From Mytilisepta virgata (Eukaryota > Mollusca > Bivalvia > Mytilida > Mytilidae), in contig CM051512.1 of the NCBI GenBank assembly GCA_028015205.1, positions 18,631,139 through 18,695,138 on the forward strand: a stretch of 64,000 nucleotides of DNA, given 5' to 3'. Shown piece by piece: positions 35,318 through 47,640 of the stretch. Positions within the stretch are counted from its first letter, which is position 1, and each line of letters opens with the position of its first letter. The notes below the pieces were generated by a model. The model was not told where the DNA came from. It did no database searches and worked only from the letters and a program-made list of their open reading frames with translations. The translations under genes were made by a program, and so were the position numbers.

Positions 35318-37023
35318 GGTAAGGTTTGCGCTCTCTCTGGATTTTTATAATTATAATATTGTAGTAACGTGACATATTTATTTGTTCATTGGGGGAACCT
35401 CTCGTATTTCGCGGCATTTTTAAGAAAATTGCCCGTCCAGTTTTTTTGTAAAAACAGCTCAAAATTTGGATTTTTGGTAGTTTTGTCATAATGTATTTAT
35501 TTTACTATTTTCAAGAAATAATTTATGTAAGAATCAAAACTATTAAATTTGTTAATGAAAATTGTAAAAATGATTATGTTCTAGATATTATCTATAAAAT
35601 TTGCTTGAAAAGTTGAGAAAAAAATCTCAAAAACACAACATTTTAGCATTTCCTTGCCAAAATAGAGACGTTGCCATGGCAACAAAAAGATGAAAATGTC
35701 CTGTTTCCCGATCCCACGATTTCAATAAAAATTGAGAACTGATAGATTTTAATATTTCCATTATAATAAAACAATAAAATTCATATGTCCCCGATCTCGT
35801 TTCCATGGAAACGGATGCTATATGAACCCCTCTTAAACAGACAAAGAACGTATTTTTCGAGTTTTATAAGAAAATCAATCAATGAAAGCCGTTTTCAGGG
35901 CACAATTTTTGTCCCCCGCCGGAACGCAATGTGGGGACATAGAAATGCGGGGCGTCCGTCCATCTGTCCGTTCGTCCCTATTGTAAGCGCTCTCATGGCT
36001 ATATTCATTTGCGGATTTTTTTATGAAATTCATATGGAAGACTTGTTTTGATAGTATTTAGATCAAGTTTAAATTCGAGTGCAGTAAAACAAAGTACTAA
36101 GCAAATATTGTGTTGGATCTGTTTAACTTGCATCGTGGCGCAATTGTTATTCAACTAGAAAACATGCCTCATGGATGGCATGTGTGTTTTTTGTTTTTTT
36201 GTTTTGTTTTGTTATGTATGAAAAATACTGCATAGTTTTCCCTTTTTATAATCTAAATAGAAATAAGAAAAAACATCAAATTATCAATGTAATAGGCTCT
36301 GATCTGCATGAAAGAACCCTTCCTTCAGCTAACCATATCCCTACCAAATCATAGCTCTACAGTAAAAGAATGGCCCTAAAGTAGATGAAGACCAGAAAAT
36401 CAATTGACATTTTTATTGAACTTATGAAGTCAAAATACACGTAACTATTCAAAATCTCTTCTTGAACTGTTAAAGGTTATATTTTCAATCCGTGGAAAGA
36501 TCAGGATTTATGACATCCTTGGGTTCGTTGTTTGGATCTTGTAGCAAGTTGCGACTCTAATAATGATTTATTCACTGTATCCTCATAATTTCTGGCGACG
36601 TTTAAGACGATCAGTTTCTGAAATATCTAATAATTCAAAGCATCGGCAACGATGAAGTCATTCATAAACATGAGACTGTCGTTTGAAGAAATATTCTCCC
36701 AAATCAACGTTGATCAATACAATATTCAACACATAGATACACGCTTCGGCAGTTGCGTAGATTTTCAACTGTTTCTAGCAAACCACTTTGCTTAAATTTA
36801 CATTGATATAGTTCCCCAATGCATTCCAAGCAATAGAGGAACGTTTTGATTCTTAATCGTTAAACATGCGATTCAATTCACTGCTACGATGTGTTGACAT
36901 TTTGTCAGACGATAATTGTACGCAACGCGCTTTTTCGACGTTGTTAAAAATTCGACGGATTAAACGCTCAAGTGATCAGAACTTTTCAATTCGAGTTATC
37001 TCCCTGTGACCGCAAACCTTACC
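35318..37023. mobile_element. TTAA-flanked DNA transposon derivative, 1.7 kb
   Basis: A perfect 13-bp inverted pair, GGTAAGGTTTGCG at 35318 and its complement ending at 37023, is bordered on both sides by TTAA (35314-35317, 37024-37027). TTAA target duplications are known for the piggyBac and Kolobok superfamilies. No transposase frame is visible, so it is probably non-autonomous. The right third (about 36500-37020) is unusually rich in CpG. A gtcccccgccggaacgc / gtccgtccatctgtccg block near 35910-35980 may be a nested repeat. Confidence 0.75.
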
Positions 37024-37027
37024 TTAA

Positions 37028-38760
37028 TAGCTTTCATCATTCTTCTTTATTGTAGGCATTCTTATAATCAGAAAGGTTACTCAAAGAAAAATTGTTTAAT
37101 TGGACAGAGATATCCCTTCCTTTACTAAGCTCCTAAGTTGATAAAACCAAGGTACTTGATATTTAGTCAGCCAGATAAATTTTGTTTCCGAGATTCTAGA
37201 TTTTAAATTCCTTGATATGCATTCAACTCCCCTCCCCCTACATCTATCAAAATAACAATTTTCTTAAATTTTATCAGGCAAGAATGTTCATTTCAATGTG
37301 AAGAAATGTACATGGAAGTTTGATCCTCAACACAAAATCCTACATACACCTGACAAAAGTCCATGCAAAGGATCAAGGACATGAATTTTATTGCTGGTAA
37401 GTCACAGTCTGTCTTTCAAAGTGTAGACAAGGAGCTGACTGAGTGACAGCAAACTGGAAATTCCTTCATATCTGTTTGGAAATTCCCACCAACCTAGCAA
37501 CTTCACTGCCTGTCATACTTAGCCCCTTTAATACACGTATAACTGAATTTTTTTCGGCTGGAAAAACTGGAAAATCTAAAAATTCTGACATCCTACTCCA
37601 AGTTCAAGACATCCTGTTCAATTAGAATTCTTAACTAAATGTTGGTCACATCAAGAATTGTTTGTAAACAAAATCATAATTAAAATCTAATTTATATTAA
37701 CTAATACCCTTAGGTGTAGACACTTTAAATCAAAAGATCTTCCACATAAACTACAAAATATTCATAAAAGGTGATTTAAAATATTTTCCGAAATAAAGTT
37801 AAACAGCAAATACATTTCAATGGACCTGTATAATATTACTGTATTAAAACTTTTAATCGGTTTAAATATCTACTTATAAACGGTTAATCTTGATTTGATC
37901 CGTTTATTTCAATTAGAAGTTAAGTATATAAGAATAATTAAAAGATATTTCAATAGTTGCTCCCCCATCTCATTTACCGATCTGACAAATTTAAATATTT
38001 CACAGAATATGAAAATTAATAGATACTGTAAACAATGTCAGAAAGTCATGTAATTTAATATGATTTATGTAAATTTAATCACAAAATTTTAAACAAACGT
38101 CACATGTCGTATTATGATCCAGACGATGGTCAATTATTTATCTAACTATAGGAACACATGTTTTTCCATTATTCAAACACTGTGCTGGACCCCCTACAGT
38201 CTGATTTTATGGCCACAGGTTAACTAGTGGTGTACCATGGCTCACAATCAGTACTTTTCTCATTCTAATAATCTACTGAGTGTCTGCAGAATTCTAAAAA
38301 CATTTTTGACCTGACCCATAAGTTTTCCTCGTATTACGTACTACTCAAATGTTTTTAATAAGGTCCATGCCTGTTGTATTCTAAGTTCTAAAACATTCTT
38401 GGTCTCAAATTCTTTTAGTGCCAATGGGATACATTTTACAGGAACATCAAAACATTATAATTTCAAGTATCAAAAAAGTGAAGTTTTTCTTTGAAAATTA
38501 GAAAGTTGGCTATTGTCAGGCTTACATTTGTTTAGACAGAATAATTAACAGATATTAGTGTATTTAATTAAGACATCTGTATGGTTTCACCCCTAAGCTT
38601 TATATTAATAACACAAACAATAGCAGACAAAAAATTAAAAAATTTCCTTTATATCTTCCTTTTTCAAAAAACACTTGACATGTCAAGGAAAATATTGCCA
38701 TTTTGGGACCCCTAGTCTAATGGTGTTTTAAGGTATTTTTTCCATGAACAGAGAAGGATA
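37028..38760. other. No gene seen; acaagg-headed repeat fragment at 37427
   Basis: AT-rich. The plus-strand 60-residue frame at 37443 lies wholly in the repeat fragment. Confidence 0.5.
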
Positions 38761-38782
38761 TGTTTACCCTTCTTGGAGCATC

Positions 38783-38984
38783 AGGGCCCAGTTGTTCAAA
38801 AGTTAATCACCTTTTTCACTTTCCATTATTTTGATTGTTAAGTAATATTTCTGCACACAATTTTGCATAGACACATAAAGTCATTGGATTAACCCATCAG
38901 AAAATTTTCAGTCCTTAGGCATAATCAAAGAAGTGAAAATTTGAAACTGAAAATTGTAGTTAACTTTTGAACAACTGGGCCCTG
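38783..38984. mobile_element. MITE nested in a 'gagcacctgatgtcac' repeat
   Basis: The ends CAGGGCCCAGTTGTTCAAAA and TTTTGAACAACTGGGCCCTG form a perfect inverted pair that continues to about 25 bp. The flanks (cttggagcat and atgtcactcc) are the two halves of the repeat seen intact at 14660-14670. Confidence 0.85.
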
Positions 38985-39536
38985 ATGTCACTCCTTGTTT
39001 ATTGTGGGAGTTCATAAGTGGTTTAGTTCTGTGTTGTCTTGTTCTGATTATCTTTGGTTTGCTTTGTGTTTTTTGTTTGTGTCTTTGTACTATTTGTTTG
39101 CTGTGTTAGTTTTCTTACAAATTCGCCTTGTCTTTGGACTTTGGACTAGCAGAATTTGCTCACTGTCTTATTGGTTTCTGTTATTTTTCCAGTCTCATTT
39201 ATTTGAAACTTTTATTAATGAAGTGTGCTTGGGTGAGCCACTGACATTTGGCATAAAAATTAATATCCCTGTCATTAAGTGTTGTGTGTTATAAGACACA
39301 TGATCACCAACATTAACAATAAACTACCTATAAAACTAGGCCCCCTCTTCATCATATAATTGCCACAAGCCAAGTTCAAACTCACACTTTCTAAAATCTC
39401 ACAAAACTCACAATTACAAATTAAAGGACTAGCTGTATCACTAGGCCACAAGATTTGAAAACAGTTAAATATCACTTCTTGAGGTTTTGGTACCAATAAA
39501 AACCAGTTTAACAGCACCGCTATTCAGTGTGTGTAC

Positions 39537-39660
39537 CATGTCAGACTATCCTGACTCCCTGTTGTGTTTGAGTTTGTTTTATGTTGTTTTATGTTACTTT
39601 TTGTCTAAGGTTCTGTCTGTTGGGTTGCTTTGATTGATTGGTATTCCTGTTATCCATTTT
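39537..39660 (-). repeat. Inverted copy of the 28140-28290 repeat
   Basis: It contains 'accatgtcagactatcctga' and 'gttgttttatgtt', the complements of words at 28200-28290. Confidence 0.5.
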
Positions 39661-40209
39661 GTTGTTTCATTGGTCCTTACTTTATGTGATATCATTCAAT
39701 GTGCATTTTTGATTGGTTTTCAATCCCACAAAGCAATATCACCACTTTGGAACTTCTTTTTTGCTTAACAACAACTCACATCCAATCAATATTAGAAAAA
39801 AAAGGTTTCATAACTAATGAAAATGTAATATTGCAGTTCTATAAACTCTTTTTATTTATATCCATCAACTCATTTATTATTATTTTGAAATTAAATAACT
39901 TGAGCAGATATTTTGAAATATTCAATTATCACTTGATAACAAACCTATAATTGCCATTTATCATCTGAATGCTATAGAGTCTCACTGATGCATACCCAAT
40001 ATCCTTTCATATTTCTAATATCAATGCATCAATATTAATAGATATTGTCCCCTGAAGAACATACATCATGCCATAAACTCATTCAATATAATTTTTTTCG
40101 AATGTAGACAATATTATGAAATTACCCCAGACAATTGTCTGTTAATTGAAAACTGAGCAGTTCTTTTTAAAAGAGAAGTGATATTGTGTCTGTTGGTATA
40201 AACACTTAC

Positions 40210-40300
40210 CACTGTCTTCACTACTGTGCTTTAACTGTTCTTTTCATTACTTCAAGCAGGTACTTGTTGCATTTATACGTAAAAACATCCTCTTTGAAAT
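40210..40300 (-). CDS. Coding exon with an apparent one-base frameshift, unrecognised minus-strand gene
   Basis: Splice signals are excellent: a T-rich tract ending GTTATAG before 40300 and AGTG|GTAAGT at the other end. As written, every frame contains a stop. The phase-1 frame reads FKEDVFTYKCNKYLLEVMK and then runs into TAG. The frame demanded by the next exon reads KEQLKHSSEDS up to the donor. The two frames meet at a run of four A. One A fewer would make a 90-nt exon (phase 1 in, phase 1 out), continuous with both neighbours. Assembly indel, polymorphism or genuine inactivation cannot be told apart here. A 5'-UTR exon is the alternative, with translation starting at the ATG at 23058. Confidence 0.55.
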
Positions 40301-40819
40301 CTATAACAAAAAAATAATATATTTCAATACTTATATAAATCAGTTTCACAGGTATTGCAAGTGAAAATTAAAAGGACATTGACAAATACATACAAACATG
40401 GAACGAGTTGAGCTCTATTTGGGTTAAAATGAAATCAACAGCATTAATTATGCAAAGAATAAAATAAATATCAAATAAAGTTCTATAATATCCAAATTAA
40501 AAGCAATAAAATGTAAAAGCAGTTAAATTTTATATGCACATCAAAGAATTTCATTTATCAATGCATATGCTGCAGATTAAATTTCTGTCATCCTTGACTT
40601 GTGTCACTTCAAATTTAAAAGTGTCATGGTTAAAATTTATAGCTAAAACAGAAGTAGTATATAAGTACAGTAATTACAGAACTATTTATCAATATAATAT
40701 AAAAATACACTTAATTCACTTTTACGTAGCTTCAACATGTACATATATGTTTGAAAAGAATTTATTATTTTCAAATGACTGAAAAACATACAATCTTGTC
40801 AGTTTGTTTGTTAATTATT

Positions 40820-42560
40820 TCCACTATTACATTTTTTGTAGCTCAATAGTAGACAATTTTTTTTTTATTTTGCAGGAAGCTTGAGTATTTAGAGAAAACA
40901 TTGACTTTCAGCATGAGGTCTGAGGATCTTTTGTACAAATCTTAATCATTTTTATTTTTACATATCCAATGGTAATATGTATCACCCATTTTTTTTGCAA
41001 GATTCAATTCCTAAATTTAAAGAAAATTCAAATGTATGAATAAGAGAAAAATGAATTCCTAATGCAAGGTATCAGGTGGCAGATTGCCTGCCTTTCTTGT
41101 TAAGGGACCATGTGGTTATATAATAATATGGAAAACCTGTTTGACTACCAAGTTTAGGTGGCCTAGGATGAGAATACCAGTTTAATTTCAAATAATATAA
41201 TACTATAATGAAAAAAAACTAAGTATGTTGCGAAACAGCTCATGCGACAATAGATAACAAGAAAAATAAAAATAAAAAGGTGTTCACTCAGTTTTGCTCT
41301 GGATTTCAAAGAGTCAACATCTTTTTATTTTTATTTTTTACATGCTCGTGATCAAGACCATATTGGTTGAAACGTTGGGTATTTTTTACTTTTTAGTTTG
41401 TTGTTGTTTTTTTACTATTTTCTATTTGGTTTTGTTCGACTTTTGTATTTCATACATTTTAGTCCTTTTACGCCCTTTTTGACAGCTCACCATTTCCATT
41501 TATTTTTCTTGTTATCTAATACTATAATGTCTGTTTTGAATGAGAGGCCAATGGTGCTGACAAAAAATACAGATGACCAATAATCTATATAATAAGGGCC
41601 AATACTGAAACAGCCTGTTTAAAAATATTAAATTATTAACTTAAAAAGTTAATGAGGCTGTACTTGAATATATTGGTCTGGTGAGATACAGGTCTTCAAT
41701 ATCATTCTGAAAACTGCTCTTATACCAATAAGGCACAATGCCAGGAGTACCACACTTGCAATTTCAAAGGGCTGCTTTAACTCTATTCAATGCAATTAAA
41801 AAAAGTATGTTCTCAAGAGTGAATGCTTTGTATTCCTTCATCTTTATAATGTTTTTTCCTCATCTTTTTCTTTTCTTCCTTTTTGAGAAACACAAAATGG
41901 CTTGAAACTCTACTTTTAAATTCCTCCTTATATAGTACCAAGCACATTTACAATAGAATACATGATCAATAAATCGTCATTTCCATTTTCGATAATGACA
42001 TTTTTCTGATATTTTTAACTTTTTTAGATTAAATTTCGTTTTTCCTACCTAGGGAATCGTTTTTCTTTACTAAACTGAAACCTAAGTCCGTAATTACTTT
42101 AAACCATTTTGAACTTTCAATATTAATCACCACAACGAAAGTCATATCTGATGAAAGGTTTTTGATTTTTCAGTTGATTGAAAATTGAAAATCACTACAC
42201 AGGTATGGAATACAGTTAACATTGCAATGTATCACATAACGGACTAACTTTCAAGGTTTCCGATAAAATTAATTGCAATTTAGTATTGTTTCAAAAACAA
42301 TTACGGAATCGGAAATTTACTTCAAATCGATTTGTTTTTACAATATTATTTTCAATAATTTTGTTTGTAAACAAGTACTGCAGAGTCTGAATATCTGTCA
42401 ATTTGATTTATTTAATCACCACTTAAATATTTCAAACATCTAACCATATCTAAAATATATAACTTATTATTTCATCAAAACAAAATTTTTTTCAATAAAC
42501 AATGATTGAAAATCTTCAATACTTTACAAACTAACAGAAAAATATTTCTCAAAAGTTATT
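40820..42560. other. No supported gene
   Basis: AT-rich. A 22-codon plus-strand block after a strong acceptor at 40875 is noted separately as rejected. Confidence 0.4.
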
Positions 42561-42565
42561 CTCAA

Positions 42566-43115
42566 ACAAGAAACTGTCTGAGTGACAGAAAATTACTGTT
42601 TGGAGCTGCCTGCTCACGCATTTGACCCCTGTCATAGAAAAATGACCTCCCCTATCATTGATAAAATTTTAAATCTGCTATGGTATTCTGACCCCCTGTC
42701 AATGAAAAATGACCTGCCCTATCACTGATAAAATTTTACATCTGCTATGGTATTCTGACCTCCTGTCATGGAAAAATTACCCCCCTCTCCTTGCAAAAGT
42801 ATTAAATCTGCTATGGTATTCTGTCATGGAATAATGACCTCCCCTCGCTTTGGTAATGTTTTAAAACAGCTACGGTATTCTGACCCCCCTATTATGGAAA
42901 ACTGAAGCCACATTTCTGAGGATAAAAACAGATTTCTACAGGGGGCCACTTTTCCATGATGGGGTTCAAAATTCTATAAGGAGAATTTAACCTGGGGCCA
43001 GAATAACATATGGTATTTTGACCTAAGGGTCAATATTCCATATGGTATTCTAACCCTGCGGTCAATATCCCATGGAGTCAAAATACCATATGACCACCAA
43101 ATAACCATATATTTT
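42566..43115 (+). repeat. Tandem 'ctatggtattctgacc' repeats behind an acaagaaactg head
   Basis: Units with 'atctgctatggtattctgac' and 'gaaaaatgacctcccct' recur at about 60-80 bp between 42630 and 42900. Diverged 'ggtattttgacc' and 'ggtattctaaccc' units then run to 43110. Confidence 0.7.
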
Positions 43116-43134
43116 CCAATGAAAAATCTTGTTA

Positions 43135-43758
43135 GGCCATTTATTTTTAATTAGTTTATTTACGGATCCGCCGACCCGATTTTGCCGATTTGAAGAAAAA
43201 AAAATAAAATTGAAAAGTTTGGTTTTTTATTACTGTCGATCCTCTGAAATCAGCCATCCCAAAAATAAAAATAAATTAAAATCCTTTTTGCATCAAAATT
43301 TCATAAAAGATTATAATCCAGTTCGTCAAAAAGATAGATTATCCATCAATAAAATACTTGTAAACATGATCCAAAAATAAAATCTATTTATAGCCGTTAG
43401 TTGATGTTTTATGAAATAAATTTCCTAATGGAATCCATGCGGCTTTTAAGTTCGTTTTGTATGAATATCTTGATTCCATAAGATATCGAATCCACTCATT
43501 TTCTAATGAAAATGTATGTTGTCGTAGTTGACGAGTCGGGTCCCTTAAAAAGGGAACAACAGATGATTAAGGTAAAGACAGCAAAAGCCTTAAACTGATA
43601 ATTTCCAACCTTTGTATATTTGGCAATATAACCAAGATTGTTCAAAATCAGTCTTCATTGTACATGATTGTCCCTCTTTTTTTTTCTTTTCTTCCTGACC
43701 GAAAGACCCTATTTAAAAAAAAAAAATCCGTAAACCAATTAATTAAAAATAAATGGCC
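43135..43758. mobile_element. Harbinger-like element with TTA duplication
   Basis: The left end GGCCATTTATTTTTAATTAG pairs with the right end TTAATTAAAAATAAATGGCC, extending to atccgtaaa/tttacggat (about 33 bp, imperfect). TTA flanks both sides. A 3-bp TTA/TWA target is typical of PIF/Harbinger. The internal 84-residue frame is Lys/Phe-rich and shows no transposase motif. Confidence 0.7.
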
Positions 43759-44178
43759 TTAATAATTTCCAATTCCTAATCTGGCAAAAAATAAATAAAC
43801 TGGATGTTTCTGGTAACATGATATGAGAAATAAGGATGGGTAGGCAATTTGAAAATAAAATATTTCCAAAATTTTTGGCATAGCCTATGTAAGGACTTTT
43901 AACATTGCTTGCTGATAATTGATAAAAAAAACTTTAAGGTAGGCACTTTTAAGGCCTGAAAATTTGGGTCGATCAGGTTGACTGAAATAATGATTTATTT
44001 TTGTAAGGACTTACACAGACAAAAAATATCATTGATTGTTTTAATACACCTTGTCAAGGAAATTGGAATGTAAGAAACTCATATACTATGTTACATTCAG
44101 CATATATCTGTTTTATTGACAAAACTTTTAACTTTTATGGTTTCATTTTAATATCGTCTCATAAAAGATTTTACATAC

Positions 44179-44239
44179 CAGTTGTTTCTATGATGTAGTC
44201 TTCACCAGGGTAAAAGAATTCTTTTTGTTGTCTATATCT
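44179..44239 (-). CDS. Short coding exon of unrecognised minus-strand gene
   Basis: This 61-nt block lies between an acceptor (TGATTATAG) and a donor (CTG|GTATGT). The open frame gives 20 residues, including QQKEFFYPGEDYIIETT, and exits with one base (phase 1). The leftover G joins the first two bases (AT) of the exon at 40210-40300 to make an Asp codon, keeping the frame. It is aromatic- and acid-rich and lies in otherwise repeat-free sequence just left of a repeat array. Two further in-frame or near-frame AG dinucleotides lie close to the acceptor, so the start could shift by a few bases. No family was recognised. Confidence 0.6.
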
Positions 44240-44639
44240 CTATAATCATTAATATTTTTATTGAATTTTATGTTTTTATAACTTACTGTTTTTACCATAC
44301 ATTTTGTTGGTTAAGATCATGACTTTTCACCTAGTTTTGTTTTTTGTTTTATTTTATATCATACATACTTTTACTACCACACTGTTGTATTTTATTGTTT
44401 CAGTTTATTTGATTTCATTAATTTTTTATTCGTTTTATTAATACCATATAAAAATTTCTTGGGTCAGTGTTAATTTCTTTGTGCTAACTGTAATGTGTTG
44501 TGGGGGATTTTCTGATATATTGTCATTTAACTGAAATAAAAAGTCAGAATGGAGAGTAAAAATGTGGCGCAAGGTCCATCAGACAACATCTGTTAGGACT
44601 GAGCAAATGAAAAGACTGATTATATCAAGGGTTATAGTA

Positions 44640-45513
44640 CATACACCTTGATTTAACTTTTGGCTCTGGCAGCCAACTTGGTTGACAGTCCAGGTCAATG
44701 GACACATTTCTAAAAGAAAACCATCTAAGGACCATTACTGCTAAGTCTTGTTCCAACTGGCTAAGTGGTTTCAGACAAGAAGATTTTTAAATGAATTTTC
44801 CCACAAGGTCCTATATCAAACTAAATTCGGCTGTGACAGCCTTCTTGGTTGACAATCCAGGTGATCGGACACAATCTGAAAGAAAACCATCTGAGGACCA
44901 ATGCTACCAAGTTTAGTTCCAATTGGCTCAGTAGTTTCAGACGAAAAGATTTTTGAGTGAATTTTTCATAGGGTCATATGTTAAACTAAGTTCGGCTGTG
45001 GCGGCCATCTTGGTTCAAAGTCCACAAAATCGGACACATTTCTGAAAGAGGACCTCCTAAGGACCATTGCTGCCAAGTGTGGTTCCAATATGTCAAGTGG
45101 TTTCAGACAAGAAGATTTTTAATGAATTTTCTCATAGGGCCCTATGTTAAATCAAGTTCGGCTGTGGCGGCCATCTTGGTTCACAGTCTTGGTCATTGGA
45201 CACAATTCTGAAAGAGGACCATCTAAGGACCATTGCTACCAAGTCTAGTTCTAATTTGCTTAGTAGTTTCAGACAAAAAGATTTTTGAGTGAATTTCCCA
45301 TAGGGTCATACATGTATGTTAAACTAAGTTCGGTTGTGGCCGCCATATTGGTTGACAGTCGGGGTCATCGGACATAATTCTGAAAGAGGATCATCTAAAG
45401 ACCATTGATGCCAAGTCTGCTTCCAATTGGTCAAGTGGTTTCAGACAAGATTTTCAATGAATTTTCCCATAGGGCCCTATGTTAAACCCTTTGGGTCAGG
45501 TGAGCTAATAAAG
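44640..45513 (+). repeat. CAGGTGAGC-family element with five monomers of about 168 bp
   Basis: 'ggctgtggcggccatcttgg' or close variants occur near 44661, 44829, 44993, 45160 and 45332. 'tctgaaagaggaccatct' and 'agtggtttcagacaagaaga' lie between them. The right end is gggtcaggtgagctaataaa. Confidence 0.85.
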
Positions 45514-45524
45514 AGTTGACAGAA

Positions 45525-45660
45525 AATGTCAACAATAATAAAATAGTCAATTATTGTCATCCAATCAACAGACCTTCTGAGGAAACAACATAAAAGAGCA
45601 GAGAACAAAAATATAGAATCCACAGAGAGTCAAGATAGTTCAACTCGGTACAGATACTTA
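45525..45660 (+). repeat. Copy of the 28140-28290 repeat
   Basis: 'gtcaattattgtcatccaat', 'gaggaaacaacataaaag' and 'agaatccacagagagtcaag' match 28180-28270. Confidence 0.65.
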
Positions 45661-45744
45661 GTAGTGGTAGGTTTAAACCTGCTATATTAGTACCCAACTA
45701 GAAACTTTAAAAACATCTGACAGAGCAATATCTGACGGAAATAC

Positions 45745-46127
45745 AATCTAATTAAAAACCGATCTCTCATCGCTCCCGTTTTCTGATATGTCGCGTGGGA
45801 GATCTAACGAAACCCGCTTTGAGGTCACATGTGAGTGACCTCGTAGGTGTGTCCTGTTCGACCAATGAAATTGCAGCTTAGGCGATGTTGTAAGTTGATC
45901 GTGTGGTAAAGGGATGTAACTCATTTTATTAACGAAGAAATCGTCAGTCCCCAGAATTCATAAACTTTTTTGATTGGTTTATTGATAGGAAGTCAACTCA
46001 TTTGCATGTCTTTATAAATTCATAAGTTCCAGTTCACTCACATGTGACCTCAAAGCGGGTTTCGTTAGATCTCCCACGCGACATATCAGAAAACGGGAGC
46101 GATGAGAGATCGGTTTTTAATTAGATT
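45745..46127. mobile_element. MITE with perfect 94-bp terminal inverted repeats (Mutator-like)
   Basis: The arms 45745-45838 and 46034-46127 are exact reverse complements over 94 bp, starting AATCTAATTAAAAACCG. The flanks gacggaaatac and gatggaaatac look like an 11-bp target duplication with one mismatch, or a shorter exact one. Long inverted ends with 9-11-bp duplications are typical of Mutator-like elements. The 195-bp middle has no ORF. Confidence 0.85.
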
Positions 46128-46268
46128 GATGGAAATACTACTTAGTTTCAAATGCTGCAAAAATTATAGATATATTCATGGACTTATTTCAACAGGCAGC
46201 AGGCATCCACTTATGCTATGAAACTACCAATCAAATAAGATAAGCCATTTACATGTAGTTATATTCAA

Positions 46269-46289
46269 TTTTTTTTTTTTTTTTTTTTT
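46269..46289. repeat. Poly-T run (21)
   Basis: Homopolymer of T. Confidence 0.9.
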
Positions 46290-46859
46290 GTTCCATATCA
46301 ACATTCCAAATATTAATTTAAACAAACTTCTAAATTTACGTCATAATAGAGAAAATGTTGAACACTTCAAAACTAATCAAAACGAAGTATTGAAAGGGAA
46401 ATTTTTTTTTGATACATGAAAGTAAACACAGATGACTATATATTTGTACAGATATTAGAAAATTATCCGATTTCAAAGACATGCATTTAAAAGAGCAAAA
46501 TTTAAACATGCTTGTTAAAATTTACACTGATGAAACGATATAAAGTAATATGAAAAAATCCATTACATATCAAAAAGATATAAATTATTCTGTTTTCCGA
46601 TCAAACAGAAATGTGACAATGCAATTAGTGTGAGTCAGTTGTTAGACAAATAACATGAGACTGATGACAATTTCTGATTTAAATGAGAAATCTGATTGAA
46701 ACAGATCAAACAGATGTATAGATAAAATAAACAGGAAGATCTATATGGCCTCAGATTTATCTATGAATGTGGTAATTGTTCAATATGTATGCAGTTTTTA
46801 TTTCATATATTCTCAACAAGAATGTAGACATCTTTATGCAAAAAAACAATGTACAGCCA

Positions 46860-47640
46860 AATTTTGATTTTTTAGTTCATCGTTATTGACATTTTTATTT
46901 CCTGTTCACGCCTCATCTGTATCAGTCTTTTCCTTCTTCAATACTGCAGGCATTTTCATTTTGTTTTGTTTAGGCCAAACCAAAATAATTTTTAGTTCTT
47001 TGGATTTTGCTGCTCCAATTTTTGGACTACGTAAATTAAAGAAAAAATATTTATGCTGCCTCATTTGGCAAAAAACCCTGAAAACTCACCCCAAATTCTT
47101 CATTTTTCAATAAAATAATGAACAAATTCTTCACCCTCTCCTAAAATTTATAAAAATAAGATTTTTTGCAATGTTTTATTTTTAAAAATTTGTGCCGCAT
47201 GTAAATTTGATCTTCGCCTGAAAAAAACAAGTTTTCAAGAAAAAAAATTGAAATTAAAATTTCACTCGCTCGCTCACACCTATTTTAGCCGTCCAAAAAT
47301 CCAAAGAACGAAAAATTAATTTGATGTGGCCTTATCATATAAAATCGGGTTTCATGCAATGTGTATTACTTTTTGGTATGAAATAGATAAAGTCGTAATT
47401 TCTTACCTCCTACCCCCAATTGTGCAACTATAACTCATCCCTTGTACAATTTTTTCATATATTTCAAAATTTTTATTTTTTATTCTATTTATTTAATTTT
47501 TTTTTCTTTTTTGACAGATTTTCCTCTGGCATATTTAGGTTTATAGGACTAAATGCTTTTGCACATTTACCAATAGGTTTTTACAGGACAGACATTCACA
47601 CTTTAACAATCCTTACTGAAAAATTTCAAAAGCATGTTTA
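46860..47640. repeat. Repeat-like block with 'cactcgctcgctcaca'
   Basis: 'ttggactacgtaaa' and 'ttagccgtccaaaaatccaa' surround A/T-rich text typical of a dispersed element. The frames at 46886 and 47420 are Phe-rich and look non-coding. The ends are not defined. Confidence 0.35.

Noticed and set aside
40876..40944. Plus-strand block after a strong TTTTATTTTGCAG acceptor, open for 22 codons to TAA
   Set aside because: Protein-like (KLEYLEKTLTFSMRSEDLL), but no partner exon on the plus strand could be found, so it is not called.
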